The position numbers were made by a program, and so were the translations under genes. Of a stretch of 64,000 bases of DNA, positions 1 to 9,933 are shown one piece after another. The number at the start of each line of letters is the position of its first letter. Position 1 is the first letter of the stretch. Source of the stretch: Clavibacter michiganensis (GTDB taxonomy: Bacteria; Actinomycetota; Actinomycetes; Actinomycetales; Microbacteriaceae); assembly GCF_002151125.1 (NCBI RefSeq), contig NZ_MDJZ01000016.1, forward strand, positions 1-64,000. The letters are read 5' to 3'. A model generated the notes under the pieces. That model was not told the origin of the DNA. It did not search any database and worked only from the letters and a program-made list of their open reading frames with translations.

Positions 1-38
1 CGGCGCGGCGGCGGCGGGCGCGGCGCGATGTCGGGGCA

Positions 39-716
39 TCAGGCCGGCCCGCCGGTGGTGCGGGCCGGGTCGGCGGGGGAGTCCGCGGCGGAGGCCTCGG
101 CGGAGTCCGCCGCGACCTCGACCGGGCGCGGCGGACGACGCCAGATGACGGTCAGCAGCCAGATGGTGCCGGCCGCGCCGACGGCCGCGAACGCGACCAT
201 GCGCGTGACGGGGTCGCCGAGCCAGACGAACGGCCAGCCGAGGAGGGGGACGACGGAGGTCCGCTCCCACACGGCGTCGTCGCCGATGGTGACGATCCAC
301 GGATCGCCCGAGGGGTTGTTGTCGCCCTTGGTCTGCATGGCGAGGCGGTCGGGCGACCAGCCGTCGAGCCGCTCGGCGTCCTCCGGGCCGAAGACGTGGG
401 TGACGCGGTGGATCACGCGCACGCGCGGGCCCATCGGGGCCGTGAAGACGACGACGTCGCCGGTCGCCACGTCCGTGCGGGGCGTCGGGGCGGTGATCGC
501 CAGCGAGCCCACGGGCATCCCGGGCGCCATCGAGTTCGAGAGGACGGGGACGAAGCGGGTGACGCCGAGCGCGGAGAGGGCGATGACGGCCACGACGGCC
601 AGCGCGACGGCGGCCGTCACGAGCCCGCCGAGGAGGCCGAGGGCGCGGCGGGCCGGGCTGCGACGGCTCGGCGCAAGGCGCCCGGGGGCGGTGTCGGCGG
701 CGCGGGCCCGGGTCAC
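39..716 (-). CDS. sipW: SipW/ER-type signal peptidase I
   Basis: Membrane serine protease (225 aa) that should cleave signal peptides of exported proteins. A basic N-terminus is followed by a membrane segment at about residues 25-51, then the box SNSMAPGM with the nucleophile Ser62. The second catalytic residue looks like His103 in VIHRVTH, not the Lys of ordinary bacterial LepB; with the later KGDNN box this is the SipW/archaeal/ER pattern. A second hydrophobic segment lies near the C-terminus, followed by an acidic Ala-rich tail. The GTG start overlaps the stop of the upstream LPXTG gene (GTGA), so the two are translationally coupled. It is the last gene of a four-gene minus-strand set, and its likely client is the TasA-like protein at 1629-2330. 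The assignment to the SipW class is by motif; client choice is inferred. Confidence 0.88.
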   Translation of the reverse strand: MTRARAADTAPGRLAPSRRSPARRALGLLGGLVTAAVALAVVAVIALSALGVTRFVPVLSNSMAPGMPVGSLAITAPTPRTDVATGDVVVFTAPMGPRVRVIHRVTHVFGPEDAERLDGWSPDRLAMQTKGDNNPSGDPWIVTIGDDAVWERTSVVPLLGWPFVWLGDPVTRMVAFAAVGAAGTIWLLTVIWRRPPRPVEVAADSAEASAADSPADPARTTGGPA

Positions 717-1498
717 GACGCGGTCCCGGGGGTCGCGGCGGCGGCGCGTCGGCGACGGCGGCGGCCGGCGAGGAGCAGGATCCCGCCGCCGAGGAGGGCG
801 AGGAGGGCGCCGGCCAGGGCGGACGCGATGTCGCGGCCGGTGACGGGGAGCAGGTCGCGCGGGGCGTCGGCGGCCGGGGCGGATCCGGCGGGCGCGGATC
901 CGGCGGGCGAGGTGCCGGCGCCGGGGGCCGTCCCGCTGCCGGGGGACGGATCCGGCCCGGTGCCCGCGTCGTCGACGAGGGCGAAGCCGATGCGGACCAT
1001 GCCGGCGGTGGACTGCATCCTGTTGTCGGCGAGGGCGGGGAACCGGACGCGCACGGAGACGCCCACGGTCTCGCCCGCGCCCAGCGGGGTGCGCGTGACG
1101 ACGCTGTCGAGGGTGGCGGCGGGGCCGGATCCGAGCGGCTCGACGGGACCGCGGCAACGGATGGGCGCCGTCAGCGTCTCGAAGCCGCCCTCGCAGAGCC
1201 GGACGCTCAGCTGGATGCCGCCCTCGGCATCCCCCGTGAGGGCCATCGAGCGCATGGAGTCGAGGCGGACGGAGAGCGGCGACGCGTCGCCGGAGACGTT
1301 GGTGACCTGGGCGGCCCAGTCGACGGTGTCGCCGGGGGCCAGGTCGTCGAGCGGGATGTCGGGGCCGGTGAGCTCGCGGATCTCGAGCGAGGTCGGATCG
1401 TCGACGGCGGCGCTGGCCGGGAGCGCCGCACCCGAGGCGGCCAGCGCCAGGCACAGCGCGGCGGCGGCGATGCTGCCGGTGCCGCGGTGTGCGCGCAT
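713..1498 (-). CDS. LPXTG-anchored surface protein, paralogue of the TasA-like neighbour
   Basis: Secreted, wall-anchored protein (261 aa). It has a classical signal peptide (residues 1-30, ending SAAVDDP), an extracellular domain of about 160 residues, a Pro/Gly/Ala-rich linker, then LPVTG at about 217, a hydrophobic helix and a terminal Arg run. That tail is a complete sortase signal. The extracellular domain matches the gene upstream (1629-2330) at several points: both have APGDTV early, a Cys-x-GG/GGG then TAP then a second Cys, and a late P-x-x-ADN block. The two are therefore probably paralogues, this one fixed to peptidoglycan. No sortase gene is in the window. A role as a fibre base or anchor is inference. 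Confidence 0.82.
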   Translation of the reverse strand: MRAHRGTGSIAAAALCLALAASGAALPASAAVDDPTSLEIRELTGPDIPLDDLAPGDTVDWAAQVTNVSGDASPLSVRLDSMRSMALTGDAEGGIQLSVRLCEGGFETLTAPIRCRGPVEPLGSGPAATLDSVVTRTPLGAGETVGVSVRVRFPALADNRMQSTAGMVRIGFALVDDAGTGPDPSPGSGTAPGAGTSPAGSAPAGSAPAADAPRDLLPVTGRDIASALAGALLALLGGGILLLAGRRRRRRAAAATPGTAS

Positions 1499-1628
1499 GG
1501 TCGGGTCCTCCGGGGTCGGGACGGTGCTGGTCGGGGGGGCGTGCGGTGGTGCGGGGTGGTGCAGGCGACGCGCGGACGCGACGCCGGTCGACCGGGCCCC
1601 GGCGCGTGCCGGGGCCCGGTCGGGGCGA

Positions 1629-2330
1629 TCAGCGCTGGACGCCGTCGCGCTGGATCGCGGCTGCGGTGAACGTCAGCGAGGCGGCCGCGTTCTCGTAGTC
1701 GTTGTCCGCGGTGTCGGGCAGCTGCAGGACCATCAGGGTGTTGAGCACCACGTCGGCGGTGTCGCTCGGGAAGGTGCCGTCCGCCGTCGGCGTGACGCCG
1801 AAGTCCGCCGGCGTCAGCGTGGTGGAGTTGCCGTCGCCGGTGATGGAGGCGAGGGTGCCCGCGCCGGTCTGCTGCACGGTGCCGGAGCACGTGTACGCAC
1901 CCACGGGAGCGGTCGCCGAGGTCCACTCGCCGCCGACGCAGGTCTGCAGCGAGTAGGTGAGGCCGTCGGCCCCGGTGACGAGGGACTCGCCGTCACCCGC
2001 GAGCGCCGGGTCGTTCGTGCCCGCGGTCTCGGCCGTCACGGCGTAGGACAGCTGGACGGACTCGACGAGGTCGCCGTCGTTGGTGGCGTCCGGCAGCTCG
2101 AGCAGGATCGGCCGCTGGACGGTGTCCCCGGGCGCGATGTCCGAGACCGTGTAGTCGCCCGTGGCGATGATGTCGAGCTGACCCGCGTCGGCCTGGAGCG
2201 TCGCCGTGTCGGAGTCGGTGAAGATGGCGAACGCTCCGCCGGTGACGATCGTGCCCACGGCGAGGACCGCGCCGGTGGCGACGATCTTCTTCCAGGGGCG
2301 GCGACGCTGGGGTGCCTGGGTGGTGCTCAT
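1629..2330 (-). CDS. TasA-like exported protein with SipW-type signal peptide
   Basis: Predicted exported structural protein (233 aa). The N-terminus has a basic stretch QRRRPWKK, then a hydrophobic segment ending GGAFAIFTDSDTATL, which is the hallmark of SipW-dependent (TasA/camelysin-like) signal peptides. The mature part is rich in Thr, Asp and Gly with few bulky hydrophobics, beta-rich in appearance, and has a Cys pair (about residues 118 and 138). The ATG at 2330 has a good ribosome site, GAGAGGAACC. The gene lies between the giant lectin/DUF11 gene and the LPXTG protein, and the cognate peptidase is two genes downstream. TasA proteins form extracellular fibres in Bacillus; whether this one polymerises is inference. 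Confidence 0.82.
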   Translation of the reverse strand: MSTTQAPQRRRPWKKIVATGAVLAVGTIVTGGAFAIFTDSDTATLQADAGQLDIIATGDYTVSDIAPGDTVQRPILLELPDATNDGDLVESVQLSYAVTAETAGTNDPALAGDGESLVTGADGLTYSLQTCVGGEWTSATAPVGAYTCSGTVQQTGAGTLASITGDGNSTTLTPADFGVTPTADGTFPSDTADVVLNTLMVLQLPDTADNDYENAAASLTFTAAAIQRDGVQR

Positions 2331-2430
2331 GGTGGTTCCTCTCGATGTGTGACGCGGTGCGCGGTGCGCGCGGGTGGTGCTGGTGCTGTTCCTGCTGGTG
2401 CGGTGATGGGCGTGCGGGCGGGGGTGGGGC

Positions 2431-2454
2431 GCCGCATCCGGGGGCGGATGCGGC
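2431..2454 (-). terminator. GC hairpin after the lectin/DUF11 gene
   Basis: The arms GCCGCATCCG and CGGATGCGGC pair over 10 bp around a GGGG loop, 23 bases beyond the stop of the large minus-strand gene. There is no T-run, which is common for terminators in this genome type. It could partly uncouple the giant gene from the TasA-like gene. Confidence 0.5.
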
Positions 2455-2476
2455 CTGGGGGGTCTGGGGGCGGGCA

Positions 2477-5400
2477 TCAGCAGCCCACCGCGGAGACGGC
2501 CGCCGGCTGGGCGACGGCGATGGAGGGCGCGCTCGCGACGCCGACCCAGCGGTGCAGGTCGGGACGGACGCGCCACTGGTAGGAGCGGGACTCGCCGACC
2601 CGGTCGTCCGAGAACGACGTGGCGGTGCCGGCGAGGCGGGCGACCGTGATCCACGCGCCGGGTGTCGTGCCCGCGACGCGACGCTCGACGAGCTGGTCGG
2701 TGGCGCCCGGGACCTGGGCCCAGGAGATCGCCGTGACGGGGCGGCCGGCGACGCAGCTCGCGGTCGCCGCGGTGACGGTCGTCGTGCTCGTCCAGCTGCC
2801 GGTCGAGGCGCCGAGGCCGGCGTCGTCCCGGTGCGTGAAGCCGCGGGGGACGAGCGGCGCGGGATCCAGGAACACCGTGACGGTGGAGGACGCCGCGATC
2901 CCGGTGCCGGGCGCGGCGGGGCGGTCGGTGATCGCGTAGGCGACGACGAAGGATCCCGTCGGGCCCGTGGCCGGCGGCCGGTAGGTGCAGAGCGCGGCCG
3001 CGCAGCTGAAGGACCCCGGCAGCCCGGCGGGCGGGGTGGCGCCCGTGACCGCGAGCGCGTCGCCGTCCACGTCGGTGTCGTTCGCGCGCGGGTCGATCGT
3101 GACCTCCGGGCCGCCGATCGTCGCGACCAGCCGGTCGGCCCGTGCCACGGCGGCGCGGTTGACGGGCGTGACCGTGACGGTGACGCGCACGTTCCACGTG
3201 CCCGCGCCGCTCTGCAGCGCGTAGTCGAAGACGTCGACCCCGGTGAACCCGGCGGCGGATCGGTAGGTGCAGCGGCCGCGGTCCGTGCCGCTCGCCGCGC
3301 ACGTCGCGCTGCCGGAGGTCGGCGACGCGGGCACGGGACCCGCGGCGCCGCCGACGAGCGTCGGCGTCGCGGAGAGCTGGGCACGGCTGAGCGTCGCGCC
3401 CGTCGCGGCGGGCCCGTCGTTGGCGAGCACGTCGATCACCACGGGCACGCCCTGCGGCGTCGTCGCGGAGTCGGGCAGCGGATCCGGCACGGCCAGCACG
3501 GTCGCCGTCGCGGTGCGGCTGACGGGACCGGTCGGCGCGGTGGCTGTGGCCGTCGCGGTGTTCACGATGGATCCGGCCTGCACGTCCGCGGTCGTGGCCG
3601 TGTACGTGGCGGTGGCCGTCACGACCTGGCCGGGCGCGAGCGTGCCCGCGGTCCCCGGCCACGTGTACGCGAGGGCGGAGACGCCGGCCCGCGGATCCGC
3701 GATGGAGACGCCCGTGAGCGTGGTCGACCCGGTGTTCTGCAGCCGGAACGCGTACGTCACGATGCCGCCCGCCGCGGGCACGTTGCCCGGCGTCGCGGTC
3801 TTGGTGAAGGCCAGGGTCGCGGTGCGGTCGAGCGTCACGGTGCGGGTGGCGGTCGCCTGCGCCTGCACGCCGCCGGAGCTCGTGCCGCGCACGGTCGCCG
3901 TGTTCGCGATCTGCCCCGCGTCGACGTCGGCCTGCCGCACCGTGTAGCTGGCGGTGGCCGTCGCGGTCGCGCCGGGGGCGAGGGTGCCCGCGGTGCCCGG
4001 CCACGCGTAGGTCACGGCCGACAGCCCGGGGAGCGGATCCGTGAGCGCCACCCCGGTCAGCGGCACGGAGCCGGTGTTCCGGATGGAGAAGGAGTACTCG
4101 ACCGTGGCGCCCGCCGTGGACCCGCCCGTGAGCGTGGCGCCCTTGGTGAGGCTGAGGGCCGCCGCCCCGTTGACGGGCGTGCTCGTGGAGGAGCTCGCGG
4201 TCGGCGCGGCCACCCCGGCGAGGGTCCGGCCGGAGACGGTGGCCGTGTTCACGAGCGGCGTCGCGGCATCGACGTCGGCCTGGGTGACGGTGTACGCGGT
4301 GGACGTGAAGGTCCGCGATGCGCCGGGCGCGAGGGTCGTGGAGGCGGGGCTGATGCCGGTGACGCGCGGATCGGCCACCGCCACCTGCTGCAGCGTCACG
4401 TTCCCGCTGTTGCGCGCCACGAACGAGTACGCGATCCGCTCGCCGACGTCCGCCCGGCCGTTGCCGTTCGTGTCCGTCAGCGCGCCGGTCTTCGTGAGCG
4501 CCAGCGCGGGAGCGGGCGTCGCGATCTGCGCGGTCGCCGTGCTCGAGTTGCTCGTCGTGGGGAAGAGCAGCGTGTTGAATCCCCGCGCGGACGCGGTGTT
4601 GACGAGCGTGCCGGACATCGCCTCCGTGGGCGTCACGACGTGCTCGCCCGTGCAGGTGACCGTCGCGCCGACGAGGAACACGCTGAGCCCGAGCAGGCCG
4701 CCGGGACAGGAGACGGAGGGCACCAGGGGATCGTTGACCGTCACGTTCGAGAGGGTCACCCCGCTGTTCGTGAGCACGAACTGGTACGGGATCGACTGCC
4801 CCTCGGCGTAGGCCGCCGGCTGCGGCTTCGTCCGGTCGATCTGCTTCACGAGATTGAGGGCGCTGAGGTCGTCGATGCTCGAGACGCTCACCTCGCGGAT
4901 CAGGTGCGTGTCGGTGAAGCCGCCCGTGGAGGCGAGGTAGCCGAGCTTGTAGGAGGAGGGGGCGGGGGTCGTCATCGTGTACCGCAGGACCTGCGTGAGG
5001 GAGGAGGTGGCGGCGCCGGCCGTCGCGCCCACGTAGACGGTGACCACGGGGAGCCGCGCGGACGAGACCGTGATGCGGATCGTGCGGCCGAGGTCGGCGG
5101 TCGGCGTGCTCAGCGTGGTGGTGGCGCGCAGGCTCGACGCCGGCGATGCGCCCGTCAGGTAGCAGTAGCCGGTCGTGCCCTGGCCGGGTCCGCGCAGCGC
5201 GATCGTGTTCGGACGCTGGCCGACGCCCGCGTTCGCGCAGCCCGTGCCGCGGCCCTCGGTGGGGCTCGAGAAGTTGCCGAAGGCGTCGAGGCCGACGCCG
5301 AGGTAGCCGCCAGCGACGCCCGGCGAGCTGGTGGTCTGGGCGTAGCCGAGGGATCCGCCGGCCGGGCCCGCGGAGGTCAGCGGCACGGATCCGTCGGTGA

Positions 5401-5872
5401 GGAAGAAGCCGATGCCGTCGGCGCCGCCGGAGGACGTGCCGTACTGGTACTGGTCGAACTTGATGTCGAGCCCGCCGCTCGCCGGGATCGCGTTGTCGTA
5501 GACGACGCCGCCGACCGCGCTGGCCCGGTTGTCGGTGAGCTGGAGGGCACCGGGGTTCGCGCTCGCGGGCGGCGACTGGGTGCGGCTCGAGCACACGCCG
5601 AGCGTCGAGCCGCTGCTCGGGGTCGAGGTGGCGCGGGTCAGGCACGCGCTGCCGAGCGGCTTCCACGCGGCGTCGGCCACGCTCGTCCCGGTGAACGACT
5701 CGGTGATCAGCTGCGATGCCGCGGTCGCGGTCTGCGCGGGCAGCGCCACGAGGAGCGCGGCCCCGAGGGCGGTGGCGACGAGCGCGGAGAGACGGCGGAT
5801 CCCGGGTCGGGATCGCGGACCGAGGGCGTCGCGGGACGGCTCGGCGGCATGGCGCGCACGCGTACCCACCAC
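2477..5872 (-). CDS. Giant secreted lectin/DUF11-repeat surface protein
   Basis: Very large exported protein (1131 aa from this start). After an Arg-rich N-region and a signal sequence (LVATALGAALLVALPAQ) comes an L-type lectin-like domain of about 230 residues, recognisable from FDQYQYGTSSGGADGIGFF and GVGLDAFGNF. Next are four or five DUF11-type repeats with LTKTG, NSGNVTL and NTATV signatures, each around 120 residues. Two cadherin/Ig-like blocks follow (VDVLANDGP-type and DTDVDGDAL), then a fibronectin-like end with SYQWRV. There is no sortase motif, so it is either free or bound non-covalently. I chose GTG at 5872 because AGGGGG lies 8 bases upstream; an in-frame TTG at 5941 would add 23 residues. 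A role in adhesion to glycans or plant surface is inferred from the lectin domain and the neighbouring fibre-type genes. Confidence 0.82.
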   Translation of the reverse strand: MVGTRARHAAEPSRDALGPRSRPGIRRLSALVATALGAALLVALPAQTATAASQLITESFTGTSVADAAWKPLGSACLTRATSTPSSGSTLGVCSSRTQSPPASANPGALQLTDNRASAVGGVVYDNAIPASGGLDIKFDQYQYGTSSGGADGIGFFLTDGSVPLTSAGPAGGSLGYAQTTSSPGVAGGYLGVGLDAFGNFSSPTEGRGTGCANAGVGQRPNTIALRGPGQGTTGYCYLTGASPASSLRATTTLSTPTADLGRTIRITVSSARLPVVTVYVGATAGAATSSLTQVLRYTMTTPAPSSYKLGYLASTGGFTDTHLIREVSVSSIDDLSALNLVKQIDRTKPQPAAYAEGQSIPYQFVLTNSGVTLSNVTVNDPLVPSVSCPGGLLGLSVFLVGATVTCTGEHVVTPTEAMSGTLVNTASARGFNTLLFPTTSNSSTATAQIATPAPALALTKTGALTDTNGNGRADVGERIAYSFVARNSGNVTLQQVAVADPRVTGISPASTTLAPGASRTFTSTAYTVTQADVDAATPLVNTATVSGRTLAGVAAPTASSSTSTPVNGAAALSLTKGATLTGGSTAGATVEYSFSIRNTGSVPLTGVALTDPLPGLSAVTYAWPGTAGTLAPGATATATASYTVRQADVDAGQIANTATVRGTSSGGVQAQATATRTVTLDRTATLAFTKTATPGNVPAAGGIVTYAFRLQNTGSTTLTGVSIADPRAGVSALAYTWPGTAGTLAPGQVVTATATYTATTADVQAGSIVNTATATATAPTGPVSRTATATVLAVPDPLPDSATTPQGVPVVIDVLANDGPAATGATLSRAQLSATPTLVGGAAGPVPASPTSGSATCAASGTDRGRCTYRSAAGFTGVDVFDYALQSGAGTWNVRVTVTVTPVNRAAVARADRLVATIGGPEVTIDPRANDTDVDGDALAVTGATPPAGLPGSFSCAAALCTYRPPATGPTGSFVVAYAITDRPAAPGTGIAASSTVTVFLDPAPLVPRGFTHRDDAGLGASTGSWTSTTTVTAATASCVAGRPVTAISWAQVPGATDQLVERRVAGTTPGAWITVARLAGTATSFSDDRVGESRSYQWRVRPDLHRWVGVASAPSIAVAQPAAVSAVGC

Positions 5873-6081
5873 CTCGACCACCCCCTGGAGATCACGTCCC
5901 CGTCCGGGCCGCCGAGAGGCCCCCCGGCCTCGCGTCGGCAACGGTAGATCAGCAGATCACGCCGCCATAAGGGCCCCAGTAGCGATCTAGGTGTACCAGT
6001 AGCCCCCATCTCGGCCCTCCGGCCCCCCGGCCGGGGCACATCGGCCCCGCGGGCGCCGATCGCGGGCCGTGGATCCTGTGA

Positions 6082-6102
6082 GTTGAGCCGACATCGCTCA
6101 AC
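6082..6102. promoter_or_regulatory. HAIR operator 1 (HspR site)
   Basis: Perfect inverted repeat GTTGAGC, 7-base spacer, GCTCAAC. It fits the HspR-associated inverted repeat consensus (CTTGAGT-N7-ACTCAAG) and lies just upstream of the dnaK -35 element. The cognate repressor gene hspR is the fourth gene of the operon. Confidence 0.85.
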
Positions 6103-6117
6103 TCCTGCGCTCGCGAC

Positions 6118-6145
6118 TTGACGCTCGCCGAGGCTCCGTTAGAGT
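6118..6145 (+). promoter_or_regulatory. dnaK promoter
   Basis: TTGACG (6118-6123) and TAGAGT (6140-6145) are separated by 16 bases, a good sigma-70-type promoter. HAIR 2 overlaps the end of the -10, so HspR binding would block polymerase. The leader to the dnaK ATG is about 125 bases. Confidence 0.75.
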
Positions 6146-6164
6146 TGAGTCATCGCGGCTCAAG
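6144..6164. promoter_or_regulatory. HAIR operator 2 (HspR site)
   Basis: Inverted repeat GTTGAGT, 7-base spacer, GCTCAAG, overlapping the -10 and the likely transcription start of the dnaK operon. Two sites 62 bases apart (about six helical turns) suggest cooperative repression. Confidence 0.82.
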
Positions 6165-6276
6165 TAGCACGCCGCTGACGAAGCGGCACCGCGAGCGAGA
6201 CTCCGCGGGACACCCGCGTCACCACACGAAGCGACCCCGTGATCCGGGCGCCGCGGCAACAGAAGGAGAACACCCC

Positions 6277-8144
<1,868 letters not shown>

Positions 8145-8148
<4 letters not shown>

Positions 8149-8798
8149 CCGAGGACACCGCGAACGGCGAGGGCCGCGTGCCCGAGGACGAGGGAGCCGA
8201 GCAGTCGGCCCCCGCGTCCCCGGCCGGGCCTGACGCCACGGCGGACCAGGCGGCCGACGCGGCCTCGGTCCCCGGCGAGGACGGCGCGTTCGTCGAGGCC
8301 GAGGGCCCCGACGTCGAGACGACCGACCCGATGGACGAGGAGCTGCAGGACCTCATCGAGCAGACCCGGAACGAGCCCGTCGAGGGCGACTCCGAGCACC
8401 TCGCGGACCTGAAGCGCGTCACCGCCGAGTACGCCAACTACCGCAAGCGCACCGAGGCCAACCGCGAGATCGAGCGCCAGCGCGCGGTCGGCGACGTGGT
8501 CAAGGGCATCCTCCCGGTGCTCGACGACCTCGACCGCGCCGAGAAGCACGGCGACCTCGCGGAGGGCGGACCGCTCACCGCGATCGTGGCGAAGTTGCGG
8601 ACGAACGTCGAGCGCATCGGGCTGGTCAAGGTCGGCGCCGTCGGCGACGCCTTCGACCCGCAGGTGCACGAGGCGATCTTCCAGAAGCCGAACCCCGAGG
8701 TCCAGGTGGACACCGTGGCGGACGTCGTCGAGAGTGGCTACTACATCGGCGAGACGCTGCTGCGGGCCGCGAAGGTCGTCGTCGACAAGCCGGAGTAG
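8145..8798 (+). CDS. grpE: Nucleotide exchange factor GrpE
   Basis: Releases ADP from DnaK (217 aa). The first 75 residues are acidic and disordered; the GrpE core begins near [17 protein letters not shown], followed by a long helix and the conserved [13 protein letters not shown] segment, ending in a small beta domain with [16 protein letters not shown]. The start overlaps the dnaK stop (ATGA), indicating translational coupling. Confidence 0.96.
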
Positions 8799-8834
8799 CG
8801 CCATCAACCGCAGCATCGATCCGGCTGCACCCAC

Positions 8835-8874
8835 CCCGGTCCGGGCGTCCGCACGCGCGGGCGCCCGGACCGGG
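8835..8874 (+). terminator. Strong hairpin between grpE and dnaJ
   Basis: A perfect 13-bp stem (CCCGGTCCGGGCG with CGCCCGGACCGGG) encloses a 14-base loop within the 117-base gap between grpE and dnaJ. There is no T-run. It may be a partial terminator or an mRNA-processing/stability element that lowers dnaJ and hspR expression relative to dnaK. Confidence 0.5.
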
Positions 8875-8915
8875 TCGTGCGGCCCCCACCACGAGAAGAA
8901 GAAGGGAGGCGTCTG

Positions 8916-9932
8916 ATGGCCAGCCAGGACTGGTTCGACAAGGACTTCTACAAGGTCCTCGGAGTGTCCAAGGACGTCTCGGAGGCCGACCTCAAGAAGG
9001 CCTACCGCAAGCTCGCGCGGCAGTACCACCCGGACAGCAACCCGGATCCGTCGGCCGAGGCGCGCTTCAAGGAGATCAGCGAGGCGCACGCCGTGCTGGC
9101 CGACAAGGAGCAGCGCCGCGAGTACGACCAGATGCGCGCCATGGGATCCGGCGCGCGCTTCACCGCACCCGGCGCCGGCGGCGGCCAGGCGGGCGGGTTC
9201 GAGGACGTCTTCGGCGGCATGTTCGGCCAGCAGGCCGGCGGCCGCGGGCGGCGCGCAGCCGGGTTCGGATCCGGCCAGCCCCAGTACAGCCAGGGCGGGT
9301 TCGAGGACATCCTCGGCGGCATGTTCGGCAACGGCGGCTTCGGCCAGTCGTCCGGCGGCTACCGCGGGTACGGCGCGCCCACCAAGGGGCGCGACGTCAC
9401 GGCGTCCACCACGATCGACTTCCTCACCGCGGTGCAGGGCGACGTCGTGCGCCTGCAGGACTCCGACGGGCGGCCCCTCACGGTGCGCGTGCCGGCCGGG
9501 GTCACCGACGGGCAGAAGATCCGCCTCGCCGGCAAGGGCGAGCCGTCGGGCGACGGCGGCGCGTCGGGCGACATCATCCTCACCGTGCACGTGCGGCCGC
9601 ACCCCGTGTTCGAGCGCGACGGGCTGAACCTCCGGGTCAACGTGCCCGTCACGTTCCCCGAGGCCGCGCTCGGCGCGACCATCGAGGTGCCCACGCTCGG
9701 CGGCGACCCGGTGCGGCTGAAGGTCGCGCCCGGCACGTCCAGCGGCAAGGTGCTGCGCGTCAAGGGCCGCGGCGTCACGACCCCGAAGGGCACGGGCGAC
9801 CTGCTCGCGCGCATCGAGGTCGCGGTGCCGTCGCGGCTCACCGACGCCCAGCGCGTGGCGCTCGACGCCTTCGCGAGCTCCGGCCCCGCCGAGGACCCGC
9901 GTCGCGAGCTCATCGAGCGGGCCAGGAGCTGA
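8916..9932 (+). CDS. dnaJ: DnaJ-family co-chaperone lacking the zinc finger
   Basis: J-domain co-chaperone that stimulates DnaK ATPase (338 aa). The J-domain covers about residues 8-75 with the HPD motif in YHPDSNPD. A long Gly/Phe-rich region follows (repeats of GGFEDVFGGMFG type), then the two C-terminal beta domains. No CxxCxGxG zinc-finger repeats are present, so it is a type II (CbpA/DnaJ-short) protein. The ATG at 8916 follows GAAGGGAGG. Family is certain; whether to call it DnaJ1, DnaJ2 or CbpA is a matter of naming. Confidence 0.93.
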   Translation: MASQDWFDKDFYKVLGVSKDVSEADLKKAYRKLARQYHPDSNPDPSAEARFKEISEAHAVLADKEQRREYDQMRAMGSGARFTAPGAGGGQAGGFEDVFGGMFGQQAGGRGRRAAGFGSGQPQYSQGGFEDILGGMFGNGGFGQSSGGYRGYGAPTKGRDVTASTTIDFLTAVQGDVVRLQDSDGRPLTVRVPAGVTDGQKIRLAGKGEPSGDGGASGDIILTVHVRPHPVFERDGLNLRVNVPVTFPEAALGATIEVPTLGGDPVRLKVAPGTSSGKVLRVKGRGVTTPKGTGDLLARIEVAVPSRLTDAQRVALDAFASSGPAEDPRRELIERARS

Positions 9933-9933
9933 C

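Noticed and set aside
396-2582. Long open frame on the plus strand, about 728 codons
   Set aside because: It runs antisense through the signal peptidase, LPXTG and TasA-like genes, and its composition (Arg/Gly/Ala-rich) is that of a GC-driven shadow.
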